A DNA stretch of 64,000 nt from Burkholderiales bacterium JOSHI_001. Lineage in GTDB: Bacteria; Pseudomonadota; Gammaproteobacteria; Burkholderiales; Burkholderiaceae_C. Location: assembly GCA_000244995.1 (NCBI GenBank), contig CM001438.1:5498096-5562095 (forward strand). Reading direction: 5' to 3'. The position numbers and the translations under genes were made by a program. Positions 30,576 through 39,673 of this stretch are shown piece by piece. The notes under the pieces were generated by a model. It saw only the letters and a program-made list of their open reading frames with translations, had not been told where the DNA came from and did not search any database. Numbering within the stretch: position 1 is the stretch's first letter; every line of letters begins with the position of its first letter.

Positions 30576-32027
30576 ATGAGCGGCACGCCCCAGCTCATCC
30601 GCGGCCACGAAGTGGTGATCGGCCTCGAAACCCACGCCCAGCTGCGCACGAACAGCAAGATCTTTTCGGGTGCCAGCACCGCCTTCGGCGCCGCGCCCAA
30701 CACGCAGGCCTGCGCGGTGGACCTGGCCCTGCCCGGCACCCTGCCGGTGATGAACCGCCAGGCCGTGGCCCTGGCCATCCGCTTCGGCCTGGCGGTGGGC
30801 GCCAAGGTGGCGCCGCTGTCCATCTTCGCGCGCAAGAACTACTTCTACCCCGACCTGCCCAAGGGCTACCAGATCAGCCAGTACGAGATCCCGGTGGTGC
30901 AGGGCGGCAGCCTCGCCTGCCGCGTGGGTGAGGTGGAAAAGACCGTCAACCTGACCCGCGCGCACCTGGAAGAAGACGCGGGCAAGAGCCTGCACGAGGA
31001 CTACCACGGCCAGAGCGGCATCGACCTGAACCGCGCCGGCACGCCGCTGCTGGAGATCGTGACCGAACCCGACATGCGCAGCGCCGCCGAAGCGGTGGAA
31101 TACGCCCGCGCGCTGCACGCCCTGGTGGTGTGGCTGGACATCTGCGACGGCAACATGCAGGAAGGCAGCTTCCGCTGCGACGCCAACGTGTCGGTGCGCC
31201 GCCCCGGCGCGGCCTTCGGCACCCGGCGCGAGATCAAGAACCTGAACTCCTTCCGGTTCATGCAACAGGCGATCGATTTCGAGGTGAACTGGCAGATTGA
31301 CCAGATCGAGGACGGCTTGCGCGTAGAGCAGGCCACGGTGCTGTTCAACCCCGACACCGGCGAGACCCGGGCCATGCGCAGCAAGGAAGACGCGCACGAC
31401 TACCGCTACTTCCCCGACCCCGACCTGCCGCCGCTGGTGATCGCGCCCGAGTGGGTGGCCGAGGTGAAGGCCACCATGCCCGAGCTGCCGCAGGCCATGG
31501 CGCAGCGCTTCGTGCGCGACGACGGCCTGGCGGCCCACGACGCGGCCATGATGACGCAGAACCTGGGCTTCGCGCGCTTCTATGAAGCGGCCAAGGCCGC
31601 GGGCGCGCCGGCCAAGCTGGTGGCGAACTGGCTGATGGGCGAGGTGAGCAAGCGCCTGAACGCGGAGGGCCGCGGCATCGAGGCCGCGCCGGTGGGCGCA
31701 GCCACGCTGGCGGCGCTGATCGGCCGCATTGGCGACGGCACCATCAGCAACAACGCCGCGCGCCAGGTGTTCGACGCGCTGTGGTCAGGCGAAGCCACCG
31801 ACGTGGACGCCGTCATCCAGGCCAAGGGCCTGAAGCAGATGAACGACAGCGGGGCGCTGGAAAAGATCATCGACCAGGTGGTGGCCGCCAACGCGAAGAA
31901 CGTCGAGGAATACCGCGCCGGCAAGGACAAGGCCTTCAACGCCCTGGTGGGCCAGGTGATGAAGTCCAGCCAGGGCAAGGCCAATCCGGCGCAGGTGAAC
32001 GAGCTGCTGAAGAAGAAACTCAGCTAG
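30576..32027 (+). CDS. gatB: Asp-tRNA(Asn)/Glu-tRNA(Gln) amidotransferase subunit B
   Basis: 483 residues. The kinase-like catalytic part has [17 protein letters not shown] and [16 protein letters not shown]; the C-terminal YqeY-like tRNA-binding tail ends [13 protein letters not shown]. It phosphorylates the mischarged tRNA and carries out amide transfer. Its stop TAG overlaps that of the convergent MliC-like gene (CTAG). Confidence 0.97.
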   Translation: MSGTPQLIRGHEVVIGLETHAQLRTNSKIFSGASTAFGAAPNTQACAVDLALPGTLPVMNRQAVALAIRFGLAVGAKVAPLSIFARKNYFYPDLPKGYQISQYEIPVVQGGSLACRVGEVEKTVNLTRAHLEEDAGKSLHEDYHGQSGIDLNRAGTPLLEIVTEPDMRSAAEAVEYARALHALVVWLDICDGNMQEGSFRCDANVSVRRPGAAFGTRREIKNLNSFRFMQQAIDFEVNWQIDQIEDGLRVEQATVLFNPDTGETRAMRSKEDAHDYRYFPDPDLPPLVIAPEWVAEVKATMPELPQAMAQRFVRDDGLAAHDAAMMTQNLGFARFYEAAKAAGAPAKLVANWLMGEVSKRLNAEGRGIEAAPVGAATLAALIGRIGDGTISNNAARQVFDALWSGEATDVDAVIQAKGLKQMNDSGALEKIIDQVVAANAKNVEEYRAGKDKAFNALVGQVMKSSQGKANPAQVNELLKKKLS

Positions 32028-32311
32028 GGTTTCACAAAGAACTCGCAGCGCAGCTCGCTGCTGCCGATCTTCAGCACCGCCTCGCGCTTCAAGGTGGACA
32101 GCGAAGCGTTCAGCTTCTTGTTCACGTACAACGCCTGGCCGGCGGCCGGCACCCGGGCCAGGTCCAGTTGCACCTCACCCAGGCTCACCTGAACCCTATC
32201 GGGTGTGAAGTTGGCCTTGAACTCGGTCTTCTCGGCCGGGCAGAGGTAGGTCACCGGGGCGGCCTGCGATGTGCCCACGGCCAGCAGCAGCAGGGCCGGC
32301 AGGCGCCTCAT
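32024..32311 (-). CDS. Small exported MliC-like (lysozyme-inhibitor-type) protein
   Basis: 95 residues from [19 protein letters not shown], a clear signal peptide. The mature part begins [14 protein letters not shown] and ends [14 protein letters not shown], with two cysteines placed as in the MliC/PliC C-type-lysozyme inhibitor fold (Y-x-C ... EAxL ... C). Assignment is tentative; the canonical SGARY segment is weak (AAGQALYVN). Its start overlaps the upstream gene's stop. Confidence 0.55.
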   Translation of the reverse strand: MRRLPALLLLAVGTSQAAPVTYLCPAEKTEFKANFTPDRVQVSLGEVQLDLARVPAAGQALYVNKKLNASLSTLKREAVLKIGSSELRCEFFVKP

Positions 32312-33078
32312 CGCGGTACCACCGCGCGCTGCGCGGTGTTCTGCACGATGGGCATGTCGGCTGGCAGCGGCGGCGAGCCGATGGTGCCCGGCTGCGCGCC
32401 GGCCCACAGCTTGCGCAGGTGCTCCAGTTCAGCGTCGAACAGGCGGTTGATGCGCACCAGCTCGGCTTCCTGGTTGGCGATGGCCGAGCGCTGGGCGTCG
32501 ACCGAGGTGTCGTTGATGGCCAGTTGTTGCTGCAGCTTGGGCGGCAGCGCCCGGCCCTTGAAGAATTCAGCCTCTTCCAGCAGCGGCTTGCGCTCCTTGC
32601 TCAGCTCGATCAGCCGCGCTTCGGAGTTCTTCATCGCCACGCGCACCGTGTCCAGCGCCAGCTCGCGCGACTTGCGGTGCGCCGCTTCATTGGGGAAGCG
32701 GTTGCGCAGGTTGCGGTCGCGCCGCACCGCGTCGGCCAGGGCGGCGCGCACCTCGGCGGCGCGGGCTTCCATGGCTTCGCGGTCGGCGCGCTCTTCGGCG
32801 GTGAGCGTGGGCGGAACGACCTGGCGCACCGACCCGTCGCGGTTGAGCAGGCGCTGCTCCTTGGCCAGGCACTCGTTGATCGGGCGGTCGGACGTGAGCC
32901 GGCGGCCCTTGTCGTCCACGCAGGTGTAGATCTGCGCCTTGGGGCCGTCCTTCACCTGGGCCAGCGCAAGGCCGGAATTCAAGCCCAAGGCCAGCACCGG
33001 CCCGGCAACCGCCCACAGCCGGGCCGCGCCAGTCAGGCGCGAGGCGGCATCGAAGTGGCGGCGGTGGCCCAGGGCCAT
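32308..33078 (-). CDS. Exported DUF4124-like coiled-coil protein
   Basis: 256 residues. A signal-anchor-like segment (about 18-40) precedes YTCVDDKGRRLTSDRPI, typical of DUF4124 proteins, and then long charged helices. The start at 33078 (MALGHRR) is preferred to an upstream in-frame ATG that would run into pyrE. It sits 7 bases after pyrE and overlaps the MliC-like gene, so the three form an operon. Function unknown. Confidence 0.65.
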   Translation of the reverse strand: MALGHRRHFDAASRLTGAARLWAVAGPVLALGLNSGLALAQVKDGPKAQIYTCVDDKGRRLTSDRPINECLAKEQRLLNRDGSVRQVVPPTLTAEERADREAMEARAAEVRAALADAVRRDRNLRNRFPNEAAHRKSRELALDTVRVAMKNSEARLIELSKERKPLLEEAEFFKGRALPPKLQQQLAINDTSVDAQRSAIANQEAELVRINRLFDAELEHLRKLWAGAQPGTIGSPPLPADMPIVQNTAQRAVVPR

Positions 33079-33085
33079 GGGATGT

Positions 33086-33781
33086 TCAGACTCCGTAGCG
33101 GTCGCGGTAGGCGGCCACCCGCGCAGCATGCTGCGCGAGGGCACTTTCACTTGTGCCAGAAAGATACTTCAGAAGGTCCGCCAGACTGGCGACAGATATC
33201 ACTGGAAGCTGCAACTGTTTCGTGACGTACTGCACTGCCGACCACGGCAGGTCCTGGCCGTCTTCGGCGGCTTTCTCCTGCCGGTCCAGCGCAATGGCCA
33301 CGCCGGCGGGCATGGCGCCGGCGGCGCTGATCATGGCGATGGACTCGCGCACCGAGGTACCGGCCGAAATGACGTCATCGATGATGACAACGCGGCCCGC
33401 CACCGGGGCGCCGACCAGGGTGCCGCCTTCGCCATGGTCCTTGGCTTCCTTGCGGTTGTAGGCAAAGGGCACGTTGCGCCCGGCCCGCGCCAGTTCGATG
33501 GCCACCGCTGCCGCGAGCGCAATGCCCTTGTAGGCCGGACCGAAAAGCATGTCGAATTCCAGCCCGGAATCGATCAGGCGGCGTGCATAAAATGTTGCAA
33601 GTCGGCCCAGTTTGGCGCCGTCGTCGAACAGGCCGGCGTTGAAGAAATAGGGCGACAGGCGCCCGGCCTTGGTCTTGAACTCCCCGAAACGCAGCACGCC
33701 GGCATCCACGGCGAAGCGCACAAAGTCTTGCGCCAACTCGGCGTGGGCGGCGGCGGTGTCGGGGGTCGGGGGTGGGTTCAT
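33086..33781 (-). CDS. pyrE: Orotate phosphoribosyltransferase
   Basis: 231 residues from MNPPPTPDT; a GTG at 33793 is possible. Signature FEFDMLFGPAYKGIALA-like core, VPFAYNRKEAKDHGEGG and the PRPP loop VVIIDDVISAGTSVRES are present. It makes OMP from orotate and PRPP in UMP synthesis. Only 29 bases separate its start from the divergent xth start. Confidence 0.96.
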   Translation of the reverse strand: MNPPPTPDTAAAHAELAQDFVRFAVDAGVLRFGEFKTKAGRLSPYFFNAGLFDDGAKLGRLATFYARRLIDSGLEFDMLFGPAYKGIALAAAVAIELARAGRNVPFAYNRKEAKDHGEGGTLVGAPVAGRVVIIDDVISAGTSVRESIAMISAAGAMPAGVAIALDRQEKAAEDGQDLPWSAVQYVTKQLQLPVISVASLADLLKYLSGTSESALAQHAARVAAYRDRYGV

Positions 33782-33810
33782 CGGCAGGGGCACTTCAAGG
33801 AGCGCGCGAC

Positions 33811-34605
33811 GTGGGTTTCAGGCTGGTGACACTCAACCTCAACGGCATTCGTTCGGCCGCCAACAAGGGCTTCGTCGAGTGGGCGCAACAGGAGGCGGCC
33901 GATTGTATGGGGGTGCAGGAGGTCAAGGCCCAGCACGACGATGTGAGTGGCCGCTTCGACCGCATTGGCGATTTGACGGGGCACTTTCACTATGCCGAGA
34001 AGAAAGGTTATTCCGGCGTGGGCCTGTACAGCCGCAAGAAGCCCAGCGACGTGGTCATCGGCCTGGGCGTGCCGGAGTTCGACGCCGAGGGCCGCTACGT
34101 GGAAGCGCGCTTCGACACGGCCAAACGCAAACTGTCCATCATCAGCTGCTACTTCCCCAGCGGCTCCTCGGGGCCCGAGCGCCAGGCGGCCAAGTTCCGT
34201 TTCCTGGACGTGGTGTACCCGCGTCTGCTGAAGCTGATGGCCGAGCGCGAGTTCATCCTGGTGGGCGACGTGAACATCGCGCATCAGGAGGCGGACCTGA
34301 AGAACTGGAAAAGCAACCAGAAGAATTCCGGCTTCCTGCCCGAAGAGCGCGGCTGGATGACCCGGCTGCTGCAGGAGGCCGGGCTGGTGGATGTGTACCG
34401 CCGGCTGCACCCCGACACCACCGACACCTGCTACACATGGTGGAGCGCCCGCGGCCAGGCCTGGGCCAACAACGTGGGCTGGCGGCTGGACTACCACCTG
34501 GCCACGCCGGCCTTGGCGGCCAAGGCGAAAAGCGCCGCCATCCTGAAGGCGCAGCGCTTTTCCGACCACGCGCCGCTGACCATCGACTACGACTTCAAGC
34601 TCTAG
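33811..34605 (+). CDS. xth: Exodeoxyribonuclease III
   Basis: 264 residues. GTG at 33811 is chosen because AAGGAG ends 8 bases before it and VGFRLVTLNLNGIRSA fits the family start. Catalytic residues appear in VQEVKAQ, GDVNIAH, WRLDYHLA and SDHAPLTIDY. It is the AP endonuclease and 3'-exonuclease of base-excision repair. Its stop is four bases from that of the convergent cNMP/FliG-like gene. Confidence 0.95.
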   Translation: MGFRLVTLNLNGIRSAANKGFVEWAQQEAADCMGVQEVKAQHDDVSGRFDRIGDLTGHFHYAEKKGYSGVGLYSRKKPSDVVIGLGVPEFDAEGRYVEARFDTAKRKLSIISCYFPSGSSGPERQAAKFRFLDVVYPRLLKLMAEREFILVGDVNIAHQEADLKNWKSNQKNSGFLPEERGWMTRLLQEAGLVDVYRRLHPDTTDTCYTWWSARGQAWANNVGWRLDYHLATPALAAKAKSAAILKAQRFSDHAPLTIDYDFKL

Positions 34606-34609
34606 GGCT

Positions 34610-35863
34610 TCAGCGCGCCTGCTGCAGCATCAGGGCCTTCACCTCGGCAACCAGGGCGTTGCCGATCTGCTGGGCTTCCAGCGGGTCCACCGGCCCCATG
34701 TCCTTCAGGTCGCTTTCCACCTCGTCGCGACGACGCCGCGACAGCGCGCCCAGCACCTTGGCGCGCACCGCCTCGTCGTCCAGACCGGCCAGCACCTTGG
34801 CCAGGTCGTAGGTGTCCACCCTGGACACCACGGCGAACAGGGTCTTGGCGTCGGCGAACTCCAGGTCGGCCACTTCCGAAAACTCGGCCGGCGGCTTGAT
34901 CTTGCGGTCGGCGAAGAAGCGCTTGCCCTTGGCGTTCAGCAAGCGAAGGATCTCGGCGCGCCGGAAAGTGAACACGTCGTCGGCGAATTCACCCGCGGCC
35001 AGCTTGCGCAACAGCACGGCGCGGTCCACTTCCACCAGGCCGGCGAACTCGTCCACGCTGACGTATTCGTAGCTCAGCTTGTCGGCGTCGGGGTCGGGGC
35101 TGACGGCCTTGCGCACCTGGGCCACGATGTCCTTGGGCGCGAACAGCACCTGCTTGCCGGCGCCGCGTTCGTCCTCGATGCGGATGAGGTGCAGCGCCAG
35201 CAGCTTGCCCAGGCAGCCACGGATGTGGGTGTCCGAGTGGCCGAACATCAGCCGCGCGTTGGTGTACACGTCCTGCAGCAGGGGGCGCGCCAGCGGGGCG
35301 CTCTGGGCCGCCGGGCCACCGCGCAGGGACGGCGCCGGCTTGCCGATGTCGGCCAGTCCCAGCAGTTGCAGCAGCTGGGCGTAGATGAGCAGGTCGCTCT
35401 GGTAGTTCACCCGTGTGGCGATCAGCTGGTGCGCCACCGACAGGCGCTGGGACAGGGTGTCCAGCAGGCTCTGCACCAGGTCCGGGCTGGCGGCCATGGC
35501 GTCGGTGACGGTCTCGTTGTCCACCAGGAACAGCTCGCAGTAGGTGCGCGCGGCGGCGTTGTGCAGGCGCACCTGCTGGTGCAGGTGCGGCTCGAGGCCG
35601 AAGCACTGGCCCTTCTTCAGCGTTTCCACCACGGTGCGCTTCTCGTCGCGCACCAGGTACAGGTCCACCTCGCCGTCCTTGATGACATACATGTGGCCCG
35701 CCGGCATGTCCTGGGTGTAAAGCACCTCGCCGGCAAAGGCGCGCACCTGGCTGAAGTGGCCGCGTTCGGCGAACTGCAGGGCGGACGCCGTGGGCGCGGC
35801 GTTTGCCGGTCGGGCAGCGCGCTGGGGGCGGGGCCGGGCGCGGGCGATGGAGGCTGCATGCAT
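34610..35863 (-). CDS. cNMP-domain / winged-helix protein fused to a FliG C-terminal domain
   Basis: 417 residues. About 35-125: Crp-type cyclic-nucleotide fold (AGEVLYTQDMPAGHMYVIKD, EVDLYLV) but the phosphate-binding cassette lacks the usual Gly-Glu and Arg-Ser-Ala. About 155-245: winged helix (SDTHIRGCLGKLLALHLIRI). About 265-325: unknown linker. About 328-412: FliG-C-like (LEFADAKTLFAVVSRVDTYD, LAGLDDEAVRAKVLGALSRR, VESDLKDMGPVDPLEAQQI). By alignment R367 matches E. coli FliG R281 and D385 matches D289, while D288 is S384 and R297 is D393. It could tie a nucleotide signal to a rotor or other ring, or just be a scaffold. No flagellar genes are near. An AT-rich patch upstream probably holds its promoter. 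Confidence 0.8.
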   Translation of the reverse strand: MHAASIARARPRPQRAARPANAAPTASALQFAERGHFSQVRAFAGEVLYTQDMPAGHMYVIKDGEVDLYLVRDEKRTVVETLKKGQCFGLEPHLHQQVRLHNAAARTYCELFLVDNETVTDAMAASPDLVQSLLDTLSQRLSVAHQLIATRVNYQSDLLIYAQLLQLLGLADIGKPAPSLRGGPAAQSAPLARPLLQDVYTNARLMFGHSDTHIRGCLGKLLALHLIRIEDERGAGKQVLFAPKDIVAQVRKAVSPDPDADKLSYEYVSVDEFAGLVEVDRAVLLRKLAAGEFADDVFTFRRAEILRLLNAKGKRFFADRKIKPPAEFSEVADLEFADAKTLFAVVSRVDTYDLAKVLAGLDDEAVRAKVLGALSRRRRDEVESDLKDMGPVDPLEAQQIGNALVAEVKALMLQQAR

Positions 35864-35990
35864 GGCAGGGCTCTCTGTTAAAACAGCAATAATGATAAAG
35901 ATGTAATATACGGCAACGCACTGCCGCGCTCGCTTTGAACTTCGCGAACTTTTTTGCAGCCGGCCGCGACGGGGGCGGCCGCAGGCGGGG

Positions 35991-36629
35991 TCAGTGCAGG
36001 TCCTGCGACTCCAGCACCCGCCGGCCCGGCGCCGCGGCCAGGGCGGCGGCCAGCATGTGGCGCGCCACGCTGTTGGTGCGCACCGCGCGCAGGCGCCGGG
36101 GCAGCACCGGCGCCAGGGCCTTGGCCACCCACAGGCCGATGGCTTCGCCCGGACGGGCTTCGGCGCGCGGGCCGGCGTCCAGCAGCGAGGGCCGCACCAG
36201 GGTCAGCGACGCGAAGCCCAGCGCGGCCAGGTCGTCTTCGGCCTGGCCCTTCACCTTCAGGTAGAAGTTGCCCGAAGCCGCGCTGGCGCCCAGCGACGAG
36301 TTCAGCACGAAGCAGGGCGTGCCGGCCTGCTGCGCCAGGCGGGCGGCGGCCAGCACGTGGTCGTGGTCCACCTCGGCAAAGGCGGCCTGCGAACCCGCCA
36401 GCTTCATCGTGGTGCCCAGCGCGCACAGACAGGCGTCGGCGTGCCACCAGGGCGCGGCGGGCAGGGCGCGGTAGTTCACCACCGGGTTGTGCAATCGGGC
36501 CTGGGGCGCCAGCGCGCGCCGCGTGGGCGCCACCACCTGGCCCACGCCGGGGTGGGCCAGCGCCTGGGCCAGCAGTTCTTGCCCCACCTTGCCGGTGGCG
36601 CCCAGGATGAGCAGGGTTTTCAGGGTCAC
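35991..36629 (-). CDS. NAD(P)-binding Rossmann-fold protein (atypical SDR)
   Basis: 212 residues. GATGKVGQELL at 10-20 is the nucleotide-binding loop; ACLCALGTTMKLAGSQAAF, VLNSSLGASAAS and YLKVKGQAEDDL (YxxxK) and LVRPSLLDAG match the atypical SDR group related to human HTATIP2. Substrate unknown; no operon partner is evident. Confidence 0.8.
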   Translation of the reverse strand: MTLKTLLILGATGKVGQELLAQALAHPGVGQVVAPTRRALAPQARLHNPVVNYRALPAAPWWHADACLCALGTTMKLAGSQAAFAEVDHDHVLAAARLAQQAGTPCFVLNSSLGASAASGNFYLKVKGQAEDDLAALGFASLTLVRPSLLDAGPRAEARPGEAIGLWVAKALAPVLPRRLRAVRTNSVARHMLAAALAAAPGRRVLESQDLH

Positions 36630-36739
36630 GCCCCATCATCGCAGCACGCTGGCGCGCCGCACAAAGTCGCCACACTGGCGCAAGGCTTGCTGGCCTGCCG
36701 CCGTACTACAGTGCCCCATCGGAACCCGGAGACCCCGCC

Positions 36740-38341
36740 ATGCTGCCCAAGCGCCCTGCTGCCACTTCCGCCCTCACCCTGCTGGCCCTGGCCGCGCTGG
36801 CGCTGCCCGCGGCCGCCAAGACCCTGGTGTACTGCTCGGAGGGCTCGCCCGAGAACTTCACCCCGGCCATCAACACCACCGGCACCAGCTTCGACGCCGC
36901 ACGGCCGGTGTACGACAAGCTGACCCAGTTCGCCCGCGGCAGCACCCAGGTGGAACCGGGCCTGGCCGAAAGCTGGACGGTCAGCCCCGACGGCAAGGTG
37001 TTCACCTTCAAGCTGCGCAAAGGCGTGAAGTGGCACAGCGGCCCGGGCGGCTTCAAGCCCACGCGCGAGTTCAACGCCGACGACGTGCTGTTTTCCTTCG
37101 AACGCCAGTGGAAGCCCGAGCACCCCTACGCCAAGACCTCGGGCGGCAAGTACGACTACTTCGCCGACATGGGCCTGCCCGACGACCTGCAGAGCATCGA
37201 GAAGCTGGACCCCTACACCGTGAAGATGACGCTCAAGCGCGCCAACGTCACCATGCTGGCCAACCTGGCGATGGACTTCGCCAGCATCCATTCGGCCGAA
37301 TACGCCGACATGCTGTTGAAGGCCAACAAGAAGGAACAGCTCGACCAGGTGCCGGTGGGCACCGGGCCCTTCTCCTTCGTGGTCTACCAGAAGGACGCGG
37401 TCATTCGCTACAAGGCCAACAAGGACTACTGGGGCGAGAAGGCGCTGGTGGATGACCTGGTCTTCGCCATCACCCCCGACCCCACCGCGCGCTACAGCAA
37501 GCTGAAGGCCGGCGAGTGCCATTTCATGATCGCGCCGCGGCCGGCCGACCTGCCGGAAATGCAGAAGGACCCCGCGCTGCGCGTCATCAACCAGAGCGGG
37601 CTGAACATCGCCTACTGGGCCTTCAACACCCAGAAGCCCCCCTTCGACAAGAAGGAGGTGCGCCAGGCCTTCAGCATGGCCATCGACAAGGGCGCGATCC
37701 TGAAGGACGTGTACCTGGGCGCCGGCCAGCCGGCCAAGAACCTGATCCCGCCCACGCTGTGGAGCTACAACGACGCGGTGAAGGACTATCCCTTCGACCC
37801 CGCCAAGGCGAAAGACCTGCTGGCCAAGGCGGGGGTGAAGGCGCCGCTGGAGATCGACCTCTGGTACATGCCGGTGCAGCGGCCCTACAACCCCAACGCC
37901 AAGCGCATTGCCGAGATGATGCAGGCCGACCTGGCCAAGGTGGGCGTGAACGCCAAGCTGGTGACTTATGAATGGGGCGAGTACCGCAAGCGCCTGCAGC
38001 AAGGCGAGCACCTGACCGGCATGCTGGGCTGGACGGGTGACAACGGCGACCCGGACAACTTCTTCTTCCTGCTGGGCTGCGACGCTGCGCGCGCCGGCGG
38101 CCAGAACCTGAGCAAGTGGTGCAACAAGGAATTCGACAGCCGGCTGGAAAAGGCACGCAGCGTGGCCGACGTGAAGGAGCGAACGAAGCTGTACCAGGAG
38201 ATGCAGGTGATCGAAAAGGAAGAGGCGCCCAGCTTCAAGATCGCGCATTCGGTGGTGTATGAAACCATGCGCAAGGAAGTGGCCGGCTACAAGCAGAGTC
38301 CGTTCGGGTCGCACCAGTTCAACGGGGTGGACCTGAAGTAA
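36740..38341 (+). CDS. dppA: Dipeptide ABC transporter substrate-binding protein
   Basis: 533 residues. A signal peptide ends near LPAAAK; KTLVYCSEGSPENFTPAINTTG is the typical start of mature DppA, which also binds haem in some species. SBP_bac_5 landmarks include GLAESWTVSPDGKVFTFKLR, FSFVVYQKDAVIRYKAN and the C-terminal HQFNGVDLK. GGAG is 8 bases before the ATG. First of dppABCDF, which imports di- and oligopeptides across the inner membrane. Confidence 0.93.
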   Translation: MLPKRPAATSALTLLALAALALPAAAKTLVYCSEGSPENFTPAINTTGTSFDAARPVYDKLTQFARGSTQVEPGLAESWTVSPDGKVFTFKLRKGVKWHSGPGGFKPTREFNADDVLFSFERQWKPEHPYAKTSGGKYDYFADMGLPDDLQSIEKLDPYTVKMTLKRANVTMLANLAMDFASIHSAEYADMLLKANKKEQLDQVPVGTGPFSFVVYQKDAVIRYKANKDYWGEKALVDDLVFAITPDPTARYSKLKAGECHFMIAPRPADLPEMQKDPALRVINQSGLNIAYWAFNTQKPPFDKKEVRQAFSMAIDKGAILKDVYLGAGQPAKNLIPPTLWSYNDAVKDYPFDPAKAKDLLAKAGVKAPLEIDLWYMPVQRPYNPNAKRIAEMMQADLAKVGVNAKLVTYEWGEYRKRLQQGEHLTGMLGWTGDNGDPDNFFFLLGCDAARAGGQNLSKWCNKEFDSRLEKARSVADVKERTKLYQEMQVIEKEEAPSFKIAHSVVYETMRKEVAGYKQSPFGSHQFNGVDLK

Positions 38342-38359
38342 GACCGCCTTGCCGGCGCC

Positions 38360-39370
38360 ATGCTGAGCTACCTGCTGCGGCGCCTGGCGCTGACCATCCC
38401 GACCTTCATCGCGCTGATGTTCGTCACCTTCGTGGCCATCCGGCTGGTGCCGGGTGACCCGGTGGAGGTGCGGGTGGGCGAGCGCGGCATCTCGCCGGAG
38501 CGGCTGGCGCAGTTCCGCCACGAGCTGGGTCTGGACCAGTCGGTGGGCAAGCAGTTCCTGGACTATGTGTGGCAGTTGCTGCACGGCGACTTCGGCACCA
38601 GCCTGTCCACCAGCCAGAAGGTGTTGACCGAGTTCGCGGCGCTGTTCCCGGCCACGCTGGAGCTGAGTGCGTTTGCCATGTTGCTGGCGGTGCTGCTGGG
38701 CGTGCCGGCCGGCGCGATGGCGGCGGCGCGGCGCGGCAGCTTCTACGACCAGGCGCTGATGGGCCTGTCGGTCACGGGTTACTCCATGCCCATCTTCTGG
38801 TGGGGCCTGCTGCTGATCATGTTCGTGGGCGAACGCTGGGGGCTGACCCCGGTGTCGGGGCGCATCGACCTGATCAAGTTCTACTTCGAGCCCGTCACCG
38901 GTTTCATGCTGATCGACGCCTGGCTGTCGGGCCAGGCCGGGGCGGTGAAGGACGCGCTGCACCACCTGGTGCTGCCCGGCGTGGTGCTGGCCACGTTGCC
39001 GCTGGCGGTGATTGCGCGCATGACGCGCTCGTCCATGCTGGAGGTGCTGAGCGAAGACTATGTGCGCACCGCGCGCGCCAAAGGGCTGCCGGCCTGGCGC
39101 GTGGTGGGGCTGCACGCGCTGCGCAATGCGCTGATCCCGGTGGCCACGGTCATCGGGCTGCAGGTGGGCACGCTGCTGGCGGGTGCGGTGTTGACCGAAA
39201 CCATCTTCTCCTGGCCCGGGGTGGGCAAGTGGCTGATCGAATCGATTTCGCGGCGCGACTACCCGGCGCTTCAGGGCGGGGTGATGCTGGTGTCGATGCT
39301 GGTGATCGTGGTGAATTTGTTGGTGGACCTGACCTATGGGTTCATCAACCCGCGGATTCGGCATGCGTGA
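38360..39370 (+). CDS. dppB: Dipeptide ABC transporter permease DppB
   Basis: 336 residues with six membrane helices and the family start MLSYLLRRLALTIPTFIALM. The EAA loop is near EDYVRTARAKGLPAWRV and the end IISFSWPGVG-type segment ETIFSWPGVGKWLIES. It lies 18 bases after dppA. A 303-base gap full of inverted repeats separates it from dppC. Confidence 0.94.
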   Translation: MLSYLLRRLALTIPTFIALMFVTFVAIRLVPGDPVEVRVGERGISPERLAQFRHELGLDQSVGKQFLDYVWQLLHGDFGTSLSTSQKVLTEFAALFPATLELSAFAMLLAVLLGVPAGAMAAARRGSFYDQALMGLSVTGYSMPIFWWGLLLIMFVGERWGLTPVSGRIDLIKFYFEPVTGFMLIDAWLSGQAGAVKDALHHLVLPGVVLATLPLAVIARMTRSSMLEVLSEDYVRTARAKGLPAWRVVGLHALRNALIPVATVIGLQVGTLLAGAVLTETIFSWPGVGKWLIESISRRDYPALQGGVMLVSMLVIVVNLLVDLTYGFINPRIRHA

Positions 39371-39410
39371 AGTTGCTGCTGGCCGGGTTCTGCGCAAGAA
39401 GCGCTGCGGC

Positions 39411-39488
39411 GGGGTGCCGTGTTCCGCTCATGTCCCCCGTCCCGGCTTCGCCGGGCCTCCTCCTTTACTTCGCTCCACACGGCACCCC
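39411..39488. repeat. REP-like hairpin, first copy (between dppB and dppC)
   Basis: GGGGTGCCGTGT (39411-39422) pairs perfectly with ACACGGCACCCC (39477-39488). The inner segment is rich in TCCCCC/GGCCTCCTCC blocks and is the approximate reverse complement of the inner segment at 39573-39616. Confidence 0.75.
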
Positions 39489-39546
39489 ACCGCATCGCTT
39501 CCGAACCCGTCGTGGCACGCCACCAGGTGCATGCCAAGGTGGTGCA

Positions 39547-39642
39547 GGCAGCGGTGCACCGGGGCGCTTTGCGCAGGTCAAGGAGGAGCCGGCCGCAGGC
39601 CGGCGGGGGACACGGAGCAAAGCGCCCCGGTGCACCGTTGCC
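39547..39642. repeat. REP-like hairpin, second copy in opposite orientation
   Basis: A 26-bp arm (39547-39572) returns inverted at 39617-39642 with one mismatch; the 20-bp core around GGTGCACCGGGGCGCTTTGC is perfect. Its inner AAGGAGGAGCCGGCC...GGGGGAC segment mirrors the first copy. Gene-free otherwise; it could cap dppAB mRNA or lower dppCDF expression. Confidence 0.8.
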
Positions 39643-39673
39643 TCGCGCAGGAAACCGCATGCAGGGCCCTGCC

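Noticed and set aside
35991-36629. Part of the cNMP-FliG-like operon
   Set aside because: Same strand, but a 127-base AT-rich gap with a likely promoter separates them and the protein is an ordinary Rossmann enzyme.
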